The notes under the pieces: model-generated
Databases searched by the model: none
Told to the model about the DNA's origin: nothing
What the model saw: the letters and a program-made list of their open reading frames with translations, nothing else
Shown: positions 44,686-53,300 of the stretch, piece after piece
How the letters are laid out: every line of letters begins with the position of its first letter
How positions within the stretch are numbered: position 1 is the first letter of the stretch
From: Caldilineaceae bacterium
GTDB lineage: Bacteria; Chloroflexota; Anaerolineae; Caldilineales; Caldilineaceae
Assembly: GCA_019637695.1 (NCBI GenBank)
Contig: JAHBVG010000007.1
Location: 59,872-123,871, forward strand
Direction: 5' to 3'
DNA: 64,000 nt
Position numbers and translations under genes: made by a program

Positions 44686-45717
44686 GAACGCCGCCAGATC
44701 TCTGGCCCGCGCGTAGATCTTCTCAGCGTTGGGGCGGTAGGCGTCTTCGAGAGGCGGGCTAAAGGGGATGGGCGTATCGAGGCCAGTAAGGCGGGCAATG
44801 GGCGCGTCGAGCCACTCGAAGGCGTCCTCGCTGATGATGGATGCGACTTCAGCGCCGACGCCGGTGTTGCCATTGGCGGCGTGGACGATGAGGATCTTCC
44901 CCGTTTTGCGCGCCGTAGCGAGGATGGCATCCCGATCCAGCGGTTTGAGCGTGCGCAGATCGAGGACATCCGCGCCGATGCCGTCGGCGGCGAGCCGGTC
45001 GGCGGCGAGCAACGACTCGCGCAGCATGGCGCCGTAGGTGATGATCGAGAGATCTTCGCCGCTGCGGGCCAGCTTCGCTTTGCCAATGGGGACGACGTAT
45101 TCCCCCCGCGGCACAAGGCCCCTCATCGAGCGGTAGAGCGGCTTGCTTTCAAAGTAGATCACCGGGTTGTTGTCGCGGATGGCGGCGATCAGCAGTCCTT
45201 TGGCGTCGGCAGGGGTGGCCGGGGCGACGACTTTTAACCCTGGCGTATGGGTGAACCAGGCTTCGGGGTTTTGGCTGTGGAAAGGACCGGAACGCAGTCC
45301 ACCATCCGCCGGGGCGCGGATCACCCAGGGCACGGCGGCGCCCCAACGGTAGTGGTTGGTGGCGGCATACTGCACGATGGCGTCGAAACCCGAACTGATG
45401 AAATCGGCAAACTGCACCTCGATCACCGGGCGGAAGCCCATAAAAGCCATGCCCGTCGCCATGCCAATGAAGCCATTTTCGCTGATAGGCGTATTGATCA
45501 CCCGATCCGTGCCAAACATATCCGAGAGTCCTTTGGTCACCTTGAACGCGCCGCCGAAGGGATCGGCTACATCCTCGCCCAGCACAATTACATTGGGGTC
45601 GCGACCCATCTCAATCTGAAGCGCCGTGGTGATGGCAGCCAGATAGGTCATCTCCTCCTGCTCAGGATCGACCTCAGGCGTTTCGGAGAATCCAAAATTG
45701 GTGGCAAGCTTGCTCAT
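44683..45717 (-). CDS. Alpha-ketoacid dehydrogenase E1 component, beta subunit
   Basis: I chose the ATG at 45717 (MSKLATN), with GGAACGAGG before it. 344 residues. Transketolase-type pyrimidine domain with 'GEDVADPFGGAFKVTKGL', 'NTPISENGFIGMATGMAFMGFRPV.EVQFADF' and 'RAPADGGLRSGPFHSQNPEAWFTHTPGL', characteristic of the pyruvate/branched-chain/acetoin dehydrogenase E1 beta family. The C-terminal transketolase domain shows DLRTLKPLD. It normally pairs with an alpha subunit encoded next to it, but none is adjacent here, so it may be a separated or spare subunit. Which ketoacid it serves cannot be told. Confidence 0.93.
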   Translation of the reverse strand: MSKLATNFGFSETPEVDPEQEEMTYLAAITTALQIEMGRDPNVIVLGEDVADPFGGAFKVTKGLSDMFGTDRVINTPISENGFIGMATGMAFMGFRPVIEVQFADFISSGFDAIVQYAATNHYRWGAAVPWVIRAPADGGLRSGPFHSQNPEAWFTHTPGLKVVAPATPADAKGLLIAAIRDNNPVIYFESKPLYRSMRGLVPRGEYVVPIGKAKLARSGEDLSIITYGAMLRESLLAADRLAADGIGADVLDLRTLKPLDRDAILATARKTGKILIVHAANGNTGVGAEVASIISEDAFEWLDAPIARLTGLDTPIPFSPPLEDAYRPNAEKIYARARDLAAF

Positions 45718-46063
45718 CCTCGTTCCTTTGCCGCTGGTGGTGATGTGGATCGGTGGGTTCCATTTTAGCATAGGGGCAAAAAATTTGGGCCGCGGATGGA
45801 CACAGGTAATTGTAATCTAAACTCAAGTAGTGAGTTGACTGGTAGCGGGGAGATCCCTTTGCGCCTCCGCCCCGCTGCCAGTACAATCTCGTTCAGCGAT
45901 CAAAGCCTCACCGATAAGGGACGCCATGCTCACGCTCAAACCCACGCACAAAGCAGTTCTATACCCCGGCCGATGGCAACTTTGTCAATGATCTGGCCTT
46001 TGACGGCATGAGGAAATGTCTGGACGAAGAGTTCGATCGGGTCCACGTGTTGGATCTGGGCGG

Positions 46064-46187
46064 CAATGTGCGCAAAAATGTACTGATCAACGACATGGTG
46101 GAATCTGTAGGTGCGGGCCGACCGCAGCGGTCGGCCCGCACCTACGTTTCATCATCTTCCTGATCAATACACAATGTGCGCAAAAAT
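46064..46187. mobile_element. MITE-like palindromic insert flanked by 16-bp direct repeats
   Basis: CAATGTGCGCAAAAAT occurs at 46064-46079 and again at 46172-46187, like a long target duplication. Between them GTACTGATCA (46080-46089) and TGATCAATAC (46161-46170) are 9/10 inverted. The centre (46107-46145) is a perfect 19-bp stem with a 1-nt loop, starting GTAGGTGCGGGCCGACCGC. It interrupts the type ISP remnant exactly between two adjacent codons of its conserved motif. Confidence 0.65.
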
Positions 46188-46281
46188 CCCAAACTTTCGG
46201 GGACAACCCACAACGTCTTTGGCATTCAAGTGAGGGTGGCGATCACCTTTCTTGTGCGCAAGCGGAAAGCGGGAGAAGGAT

Positions 46282-46358
46282 AGAACGCAGATGACGCAGA
46301 TGCACGCAGATTTTCGCTGATCTGCGTGCATCTGCGTCATCTGCGCTATCTGCGTTCT
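46282..46358. repeat. ACGCAGAT-rich inverted repeat
   Basis: AGAACGCAG (46282-46290) pairs with CTGCGTTCT (46350-46358), and the inner arms 46291-46311 and 46320-46340 are perfect reverse complements built of GACGCAGAT/GCACGCAGAT units. It lies directly upstream of the DUF433 gene and after the stop of piece 2 of the remnant. Confidence 0.75.
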
Positions 46359-46386
46359 ATTTCTACAACGACAAGGGATGCAATTT

Positions 46387-46587
46387 ATGTGGGAAGAGAA
46401 AATTGAGAGCAACCCGCAGGTGCTGGCAGGGAAACCGACAATTAAAGGCACACGACTCTCTGTGGAATTTATTCTCTCCCTGCTCGAACAAGGCTGGTCG
46501 GTCGCGGAAACTATCCACAACTATCCGCGCATTACCGAGGCGGATGTAGAGGCTTGCCGCCGTTTCGCTAAAACGAAAGGAGTCTAG
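46387..46587 (+). CDS. DUF433 protein (antitoxin-type)
   Basis: Start at the ATG at 46387 with AAGGG 9 nt upstream (an ATG three codons earlier is the alternative). 66 residues with the complete DUF433 pattern: IESNPQVLAGKPTIKGTRLSVEF.LSLL..GWSVAETI..YP.IT..D....  (residues about 5-53). DUF433 proteins are usually antitoxins of VapC-like or DUF5615 toxins encoded just downstream. No such toxin follows; the next frame is a piece of the type ISP remnant. It is therefore an orphan antitoxin-like gene inserted in a dead restriction gene. Confidence 0.85.
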   Translation: MWEEKIESNPQVLAGKPTIKGTRLSVEFILSLLEQGWSVAETIHNYPRITEADVEACRRFAKTKGV

Positions 46588-46882
46588 CCCAATGGCCATC
46601 ATTCGCTACGCCCGCACAGATGAGTTCTGGTGCAGGGGCGAAAAGTACGACTGTCTCGATCAGCCCGTCCATCGATAAATGGGCCATCTTCCACTAGGTC
46701 TACGCGTTGCTGCACCATCCCGGCTACCGGCAGAAGTACGCGGCCAACCTGCGCCGATCCCTGCTGCGCATCCCCGAAACAGTCTACGACTACAAGTTGG
46801 GCAACCGCTCCGCCCTGGAGTGGGTCATCGACCGCTATGGGGTCAGCATCGACAAGGGCAGCGGCGGTGAAGATCGTGGAGG

Positions 46883-46903
46883 GATTGGGGACTGGGGACT
46901 GGG
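46883..46903. repeat. Heptamer array (GATTGGG, GACTGGG x2)
   Basis: Three 7-bp units lie at the end of the type ISP remnant, the same units as the arrays at 3238 and 43803. Confidence 0.6.
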
Positions 46904-46920
46904 ATCTTGTACAGGATCTG

Positions 46921-46977
46921 AAATCGCTTAATCGCTCAATCGCTGTCAACCAGAGATTAAGCGATTAAGCGATTGAG
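46921..46977. repeat. Heptamer hairpin (AATCGCT / AGCGATT)
   Basis: Left arm AATCGCTTAATCGCT.. (46921-46945) and right arm AGATTAAGCGATTAAGCGAT (46955-46974) are nearly complementary, with heptamer periodicity. It sits just after the malic enzyme stop (minus strand) and may terminate that gene. Confidence 0.65.
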
Positions 46978-47001
46978 GATACTCTACCCAGTCCCCGATC
47001 C

Positions 47002-49251
47002 CTATTCGCGAAACTGCGCATCCACCACAGCTAGCGTCGCCACATTGACAATGTCTTCCACTTCCGCGCCCGTCTCAAGGACGTGGATCGGTTTGCCCAT
47101 GCCGACGAGGATGGGACCAATCGCCTCGGCCCCGCCCAGGCGGCTGAGCAACTTGTACGCGGTGTTGGCCGACGCCAGCGCCGGGAAGACCAGCACATTG
47201 GCGTCCTGTACTTTGCTAAAGGGATAGATCTGCTGCATTAGTTCGGGGACCACGGCCACGTCCGCCTGCATTTCGCCGTCGATCTGAAGATCGGGGCGGC
47301 GCTTTTTCACCAGATCGGTCGCCCGCTGCACTTTGTCCGACTGGGGATGGCGGGTGCTGCCAAAATTGGAGAAACTGAGCATCGCCACACGCGGGGTGAC
47401 GTCAAACTGCTGGGCCAGATCGGCGGCGTTGATGGCGATAGCGGCCAGCGTCTCGTCGTCAGGATCGATGTTGACGGTGGCATCGGTGAAGAAATAGATG
47501 CGGTCGCGCACGATCATCAGGTAGACGCCGCTGATCACCCCCCGATCCGGCGCGGAGCCAACGGTCTGGAGCGCCGGGCGCAGCACTTCGGGATAGTTGT
47601 AGCTGAGACCCGAAACAAAGGCGTCGCCATCCCCGTGCAGCACCATGGCCGGCCCAAAATAGTTGGGCTGGCGCAACAGATCCCCGGCAGAGGCCAGGGT
47701 GACGCCCTTGCGCTGGCGGCGTTCGTAGAAAGCCTGGGCAAAGATCTGCCGCAAGTCGCTGCGGTTAGGATCGACTACCTGCGGCGTGTAACTCAGCCCC
47801 AGTTCGAGACAGCGCTGTTTGATAATCTCCTCACGGCCAAGGAGAATGGGCGTGCCGATGCCCTGCGTCTCCACGGCGTAGGCCGCGCGCACGATCTTGG
47901 GGTGTTCCCCTTCGCCGAAGACCACCCGTTTGGGATTCGCCATAGCCTTGTGCTGCTGGGTGCGCATAATCTGCTCCCCTTTGCCGATGCGCGCCGCCAG
48001 TTCGTCGAGATAGGCGTCGAGGTCAATATTGCGCCGGGCCACACCTGTCTCCATGGCCGCCTTGGCCACAGCCGGAGCCACCCACATCAACACACGGCTG
48101 TCCAACGGTTTGGGGATGATGTACTCCGGCCCGAAGCGCAGTTGATCCAACCCATAGGCTTTGAGTACGCTGTCGGGGATATCCTCGCGGGCGAGGGCGG
48201 CCAGGGCGTGCGCCGCCGCCAGTTTCATCTCCATATTGATGGCTTTGGCGCGCACATCCAACGCGCCGCGGAAGATAAAGGGGAAGCCCAGCACGTTATT
48301 AACCTGGTTGGGGTAATCGCTGCGTCCCGTCCCCATGATGACGGTGTCGCTGCGCGCCGAGACAGCATCCTCGTAGGTGATCTCCGGGTCGGGGTTGGCC
48401 ATGCCGAAGACAATGGGGTTATCAGCCATAGAACAGACCATATCCTGGCTGACGACGTTGGCGACCGAAAGCCCCACAAAGACATCCACACCGACAAAGG
48501 CTTCGGCCAGCGTGCGCGCCTTGGTCTCGGCGGCGAACTCCTCTTTCCATTCGTTCATGTTATCGGTGCGCCCCTTATAGATGACGCCGCGCGAGTCGCA
48601 CATGACGATTTTGCTTTTGGATGCGCCCAGGGCGACGTAGAATTCGGCGCAGGCGATGGCGGACGCGCCGGCGCCGTTGATCAAGATCCGTACATCGGCA
48701 ATGTCTTTCTTCACAACGGCCAGGGCGTTGATCAACCCGGCGCCGGAGATGATGGCAGTGCCATGCTGATCGTCGTGGAAGACAGGGATATCGAGCCGCG
48801 ATTGCAGGGTCTGCTCGATGATGAAACATTCGGGCGCTTTGATATCTTCTAAATTGATGCCGCCAAAGGTGGGCGCGATCAGTTCGCAGAAGCGAATCAT
48901 CTCCGCCGGATCTTTGGTATTCACTTCAATGTCGAAGACATCCACATCGGCAAAGCGTTTGAAGAGAACCGCCTTGCCCTCCATCACCGGCTTGGAGGCC
49001 AGCGCGCCCCGATCCCCCAGGCCGAGGATGGCGGTGCCGTTGCTGATCACGGCGACCAGATTGCCGCGGGCGGTGTATTCAAAGGCATCTTCAGGATTGG
49101 CTGCGATCTCAAGAACAGGGTGGGCTACGCCGGGCGAATAGGCCAGCGAGAGATCCCGCTGCGTAGACATGGGTTTGGTAGCAACAATTTTGAGCTTGCC
49201 GGGGCGTCCGCTGGAGTGATAGTCGAGCGCATCTTGTTTGGTGAAAGCCAT
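47002..49251 (-). CDS. maeB: NADP-dependent malic enzyme with C-terminal phosphotransacetylase-like domain
   Basis: ATG at 49251 with GAGGAGCG a few nt upstream. 749 residues, the usual length of MaeB. N-terminal malic domain: '[18 protein letters not shown]', '[24 protein letters not shown]', and '[20 protein letters not shown]'. NAD(P)-binding GAGASA lies near residues 190-196. From about 430 on is a phosphate acetyl/butyryltransferase-like domain ([16 protein letters not shown], then [16 protein letters not shown] and [17 protein letters not shown]). It converts malate to pyruvate; the C-terminal domain usually acts as a regulatory, acetyl-CoA-sensing unit. It belongs to central metabolism, unrelated to the CIS. 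Confidence 0.97.
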   Translation of the reverse strand: MAFTKQDALDYHSSGRPGKLKIVATKPMSTQRDLSLAYSPGVAHPVLEIAANPEDAFEYTARGNLVAVISNGTAILGLGDRGALASKPVMEGKAVLFKRFADVDVFDIEVNTKDPAEMIRFCELIAPTFGGINLEDIKAPECFIIEQTLQSRLDIPVFHDDQHGTAIISGAGLINALAVVKKDIADVRILINGAGASAIACAEFYVALGASKSKIVMCDSRGVIYKGRTDNMNEWKEEFAAETKARTLAEAFVGVDVFVGLSVANVVSQDMVCSMADNPIVFGMANPDPEITYEDAVSARSDTVIMGTGRSDYPNQVNNVLGFPFIFRGALDVRAKAINMEMKLAAAHALAALAREDIPDSVLKAYGLDQLRFGPEYIIPKPLDSRVLMWVAPAVAKAAMETGVARRNIDLDAYLDELAARIGKGEQIMRTQQHKAMANPKRVVFGEGEHPKIVRAAYAVETQGIGTPILLGREEIIKQRCLELGLSYTPQVVDPNRSDLRQIFAQAFYERRQRKGVTLASAGDLLRQPNYFGPAMVLHGDGDAFVSGLSYNYPEVLRPALQTVGSAPDRGVISGVYLMIVRDRIYFFTDATVNIDPDDETLAAIAINAADLAQQFDVTPRVAMLSFSNFGSTRHPQSDKVQRATDLVKKRRPDLQIDGEMQADVAVVPELMQQIYPFSKVQDANVLVFPALASANTAYKLLSRLGGAEAIGPILVGMGKPIHVLETGAEVEDIVNVATLAVVDAQFRE

Positions 49252-49378
49252 CATTCGCTCCTCGTCGAGTTGGATTGGAGGTTGAACCAGACATCTTCCA
49301 TTCTACTCGATTTCGAGGCGGATTTCATCTATCTTGTTTTTGGGTTTTGGATTTTTGGGTATGGAGTGCGCTAACTCC

Positions 49379-50272
49379 TCAATCTATGTTAAAATTTAAC
49401 CCTGGTTGTTGGAGCAGGGGAGGTATATCTTCAAATAGGGGCGCAACCATTGGCTCGAAATTCAGAATCAAAACTTCTTCATTGAGAACTCTCGTAGCGC
49501 CGCCTTTCTGGGCCTTCATGCCAGAGTATGCTTGCACGGGTAGGATTACATATTGTTCGTACATGCGACGGACCTCCTCTGAATTGTACGAAGAGACGAT
49601 CCATTTACAATTGGTTTGGGCCAGCCGATCGGCAAGATGTTGGTGTTCATCCCAACTACGCATGTTATGTTTATAGTTCACACCATTGCCTGGGTATGGG
49701 GGATCCAGGTACATGACCGTCTTGGTACTATCATAGCGATCGATACAGTCCATCCAGTCGAGATTCTCGACGATCACAGTACGCAGTCGTCGGTGGACAG
49801 GTTCAATCCGTTCACGAAGCCGCTTTAAGGCCCCAATCAGCCGATTGCCGTGTCCACCATCTGAAATACTGGTCTGAAATCTGGGGTAATCGGATTCTCC
49901 TCCCCAGCCTGCCATGATCAGATAGTAAAAACGATGTGCCCGCTGGACATCGGTCAATTGTGAAGCATCCATTTCGGCCAGACGGTTGAACTCAGCCCTG
50001 GCAACCAGTTCTAAGTCAAATGCGGCTATCAATTCTTCAGGTTTTTCTTTGACCACGCGGAAAAAGGTGATGAGTTCCTGGTCAATGTCGTTGAGGACTT
50101 CCACATCGCTAGGTGGTTTGCCAAAGAGTACCCAAGCAGCGCCAGAAAAGACTTCTACATAGCAGGTATGTGCGGGGATCAGGGGAACGATGTATTTGCG
50201 AAAGCGAGATTTACCGCCTGCCCATTTAAATGGACTATTGACCGAGCTATACACGTTGTGATTCACATCCAA
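49379..50272 (-). CDS. DNA adenine methylase (D12 class / Dam-like)
   Basis: I favour the TTG at 50272 (AGAGG 8 nt upstream). An ATG at 50344 would add 24 residues that read like spacer. About 297 residues. SAM motif 'FKWAGGKSRFRKYIVPLIP' near residues 14-33, VEVFSGAAWVLFGK, and catalytic DPPYPG in VMYLDPPYPGNG, in the alpha group order (F-G-G then DPPY). The family methylates adenine N6, often in GATC. No restriction endonuclease is next to it, so it is solitary: a regulatory methylase or the remnant of a system. Confidence 0.92.
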   Translation of the reverse strand: MDVNHNVYSSVNSPFKWAGGKSRFRKYIVPLIPAHTCYVEVFSGAAWVLFGKPPSDVEVLNDIDQELITFFRVVKEKPEELIAAFDLELVARAEFNRLAEMDASQLTDVQRAHRFYYLIMAGWGGESDYPRFQTSISDGGHGNRLIGALKRLRERIEPVHRRLRTVIVENLDWMDCIDRYDSTKTVMYLDPPYPGNGVNYKHNMRSWDEHQHLADRLAQTNCKWIVSSYNSEEVRRMYEQYVILPVQAYSGMKAQKGGATRVLNEEVLILNFEPMVAPLFEDIPPLLQQPGLNFNID

Positions 50273-50321
50273 GATACCAACCTCTTTCCTGCACTCTGGG
50301 GAAGTGTACAGAAACAACAGA

Positions 50322-50372
50322 CCGCGGATTGACAGATCTGACATACCCCACTGCGATCAGTTCAATCCGCGG
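50322..50372. terminator. Inverted repeat between GEVED protein and Dam-like genes
   Basis: CCGCGGATTGA (50322-50332) and TCAATCCGCGG (50362-50372) form an 11-bp stem with a 29-nt loop just after the stop of the 50385 gene (minus strand). Confidence 0.5.
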
Positions 50373-50384
50373 CCTCTTTACATC

Positions 50385-53300
50385 TTACCGGCTCAGGGCG
50401 GGCAGGTAGATATAGTCGCCCACCAGCACGGTGATCTCGGTTTCCGCAGTTGCATTCTGGCTGTCGGTTGCCACCAGCCGCACTGTATGCGCACCCACAG
50501 GCAGATCCTCAACGAGCAGTTCTACGCCGGTCCCGGCGGCTTCGCCGTTGATGAACCACGCCAATCCATCGCCGGACAACATGCCGTCCTCGCTGTCCAT
50601 AGCCCCGCCCGTGAAGAGGAACTGGCTATCTGTGCCCAGGCGCGCTCCATCCACGGGTGTGCCGATGTAGGGCGCAGGCGGGTGGTTGCTCATGGTGAAG
50701 ACCGCATTGGATGTGTCCATGCTTGTGTTCATGCCGTCGTTGACCAGCACACGGATCATCGCCTCGTTGCTGGCAGGCAGACCCGCAGTGTCGCTGATCA
50801 CCGATGAATTGCCGCCGATGTTGGTCGCCAGCGCCATCCAGGTCTGGCCGTTGTCCGGGCTGTATTGGATGGTATAGCGCAACGGGTCCTCGTCGGGATC
50901 GCTGCCCTCCCATTCAATCTCCAGCGTGTCGCCGATCACCTCGCCGCCGTTGGGCTTGATCACCGTCACCGCGGGCGGGTTGGGGCTGATGTCGATCTGG
51001 GCGAGGAGCGGTTTCGGCTCGGCCTGCGCGTTGATCGTCACGCGCACACTGCCCTGTGGGAAGGGAACCGCAGCCGCAAAGACGCGCCCGCTGCTATGCT
51101 CGAAGGGCGGCGTGGTGAGGAATTCATGGTGGGCCAGCACTTCACCGTCGGCATCGAAGAAGGTGAGAAGCAGGGGCAGCGGATCTTCAATAGGCCCTTC
51201 ATCGTGGCTTGAGACAGCCGCGCGCAAGATCGCCTGCGCCTCGGCCAGCCCGGCCAGCTTCTCCGCCGGCAGTGTCTGCGGCTCCAGGCGATAGGTCAGA
51301 TCGGTCTCGATCCCGGCCGTGGTCTCGGTGTAGACGCCGGTGATCAAGAAGATCTGCTCGCTCTGCAACAGGCTATCGAGCAGAGATTGGGCGGCAACCA
51401 TCACTGCCGAGTTGCGCGTCTCGGCGCGGATACCGTTCCATGTATAGTCCGACACCCACTTTGGATCGCCATAGGACATATAATCGGCGGCATCCTGGGG
51501 GCGGATTACGGTGTTGGAGCGTCGGTCAAAGCCGTGATGGTTGGCGTTGCCGGTGTTGCCGATCTGGCAGCCGTTGTACGGATACCCTGGGTTGAGATCG
51601 GTAGCGCCGCCGCAGTTGACGTGCAGCCAGCGAGTGCCGAACGCGCCATTGTAGTTGTGCGCCAACTCCTGAGCCATGGTCGAACCGCCGCGCGGGGCGT
51701 TGAACCCGCTGCCGCCTGCCTCCATCTTGACGAAGGAGGTGTGGAAGACATAGTTGGCGTAGCCCAGCAGCGATCCGGTGGGGGCGTTGCCGGGGACCAT
51801 GCCGATCCAGTGGGTATGGGCGTTGGAGCTATTACAGCCGGCCGGATTGGCGGTGAAGGTATCCCAGGCGATGAGCAATGCCATCAACCCGTCTTTGTCT
51901 CCGGGCAGGTTCCACGGGCACGAATCCAGCCAGAGGAAGCCACACGGTCGCGATAGATCGGTACTCGTCTGGTAGACGCGGAAATCGGCCACCGGCCACA
52001 GCGTCTTGAAGCGGTCCACAATATCCCAAAAGCCGGGGGAACTGGTGGTAAAGTTGGAGACGCTGGTACGTATTGGCCGGAAGACAAGACAGATCGGCGC
52101 TTCGGCGTTGAAGGCGCGGGTAACGGTGAAGGTATTGTTGCCTTCGTTCACCTCCGCCCATGTGTTGTTGGGATCGATAATGGCGCGGAATTCCACTGTG
52201 CCCGTGCGCCAACTGGCCGGAATCCAGAAATTGAGGGTGCGGTTGAGTTGGGTGCGGTCAATCGCGCCTGGGCTGACGGTGACACTGCCGTTGATGGGCG
52301 AGAGCGTTCCCAGCAGGGTTCCTCCCCGCCGCCCTTCCAGCCGTACAGTCACCGGGTTGATCCCCACGGGGGAGACCGCCGGATAGACGCGCACGAAGGT
52401 CTCTTTGTTGCTGACCAGCGGCACGCCATTGGCCAGATTTTGAATGCCCTGGGTGATCTCCATATTGGCGATGCTCAGGTCGAGGCTAATCGGTGTGGGC
52501 GTGGGGCTGAGCGTTCGCGTGGGCGTGGGTGTGTGCGTCGGCGTTGCTGTCGGCGTGCGTGTGGGTGTGCGCGTCGGCGTCCACGTGGGCACACGCGTCG
52601 CTGTGCCGGTCGACGTGGCTGTAGCTGTGGCTGTGGGCGTACGCGTGGGAACCGTCGTCGCGCTTGGCGTTGATGTGGGCGTGGCAGTCGGCGCCGATCC
52701 GTAGATGCGATAGTCTTCGGTCTCGCCGTACTCGTAGCCAGAGGCTGGGCCGCTGCCGTCTTCGCTTTCAATCGGAACGTCGGTAATGGTGATGCGTAGC
52801 CAGCGGTCCAGATCCTCGCCGGGCGCATAAGCCAGAAAAGCCGGTGTGGTAAAGTTGAACGTCCCCGCCTGTGTGGTCGAAATCGACTGGTTCTTCACTG
52901 CCCATTCCTGCGCCGGCGCGCTGGGACATTCCAACAGATCGCCCCATTTGCCGTTGCGATTCCAATCGATCCAGACGTTGACATAGAGCGCGGGCAGATC
53001 GTCAGTCAGCGCCGTCACCGTATAGTTCAGGCTGACCATCTGGCAATGGCCGAAGACTACGGGCAAAATCAACCCATCGTCGCCGCCATCGCGATCGGCG
53101 CTGTCGCTCAACGGCTGGATATTGTTGACGCCGTCTTCATCAAAGCCGGTGTCAGCCTCGACTTCGTGGGTAATGCGCGGCCCCAGATGGAAGCGCAGGG
53201 TCGGGTTCAGATGCATGGGACCATGGGGCGGCGACCCCTGTTGGAAGACGGTGGGGAAGTCGGCGTTAACACCTGGATAGGCCAGCATGGCTGTGTTGTT

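Larger units (their letters stand above)
45939..46880 (+). pseudogene. Remnant of a type ISP restriction-modification (helicase-methylase) gene
   Basis: Four pieces, in the right order, match the C-terminal half of type ISP enzymes. (1) From 45939: 'GNFVNDLAFDGMRK', then VHVLDLGGNVRKN. (2) 46173-46280: NPKLSGTTHNVFGIQV and TFLVRKRKAG. (3) 46592-46675: IRYARTDEFW, EKYD. (4) 46674-46870: DKWAIFH, an in-frame TAG, then YALLHHPGYRQKYAANLRR and YDYKLGNRSALEWVIDRYG. Pieces 1 and 2 are split by an insert, piece 2 ends in a stop, a DUF433 gene and a hairpin separate 2 from 3, and large parts between 3 and 4 are missing. It is not functional. Confidence 0.78.

Noticed and set aside
46592..46675. Toxin partner of the DUF433 gene
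   Set aside because: The short frame reads IRYARTDEFW..EKYD, a piece of the type ISP remnant, and not a DUF5615 or PIN toxin.
47347..48852. Long open frame (501 codons) on the plus strand
   Set aside because: It is antisense to the malic enzyme gene, which has unmistakable motifs.
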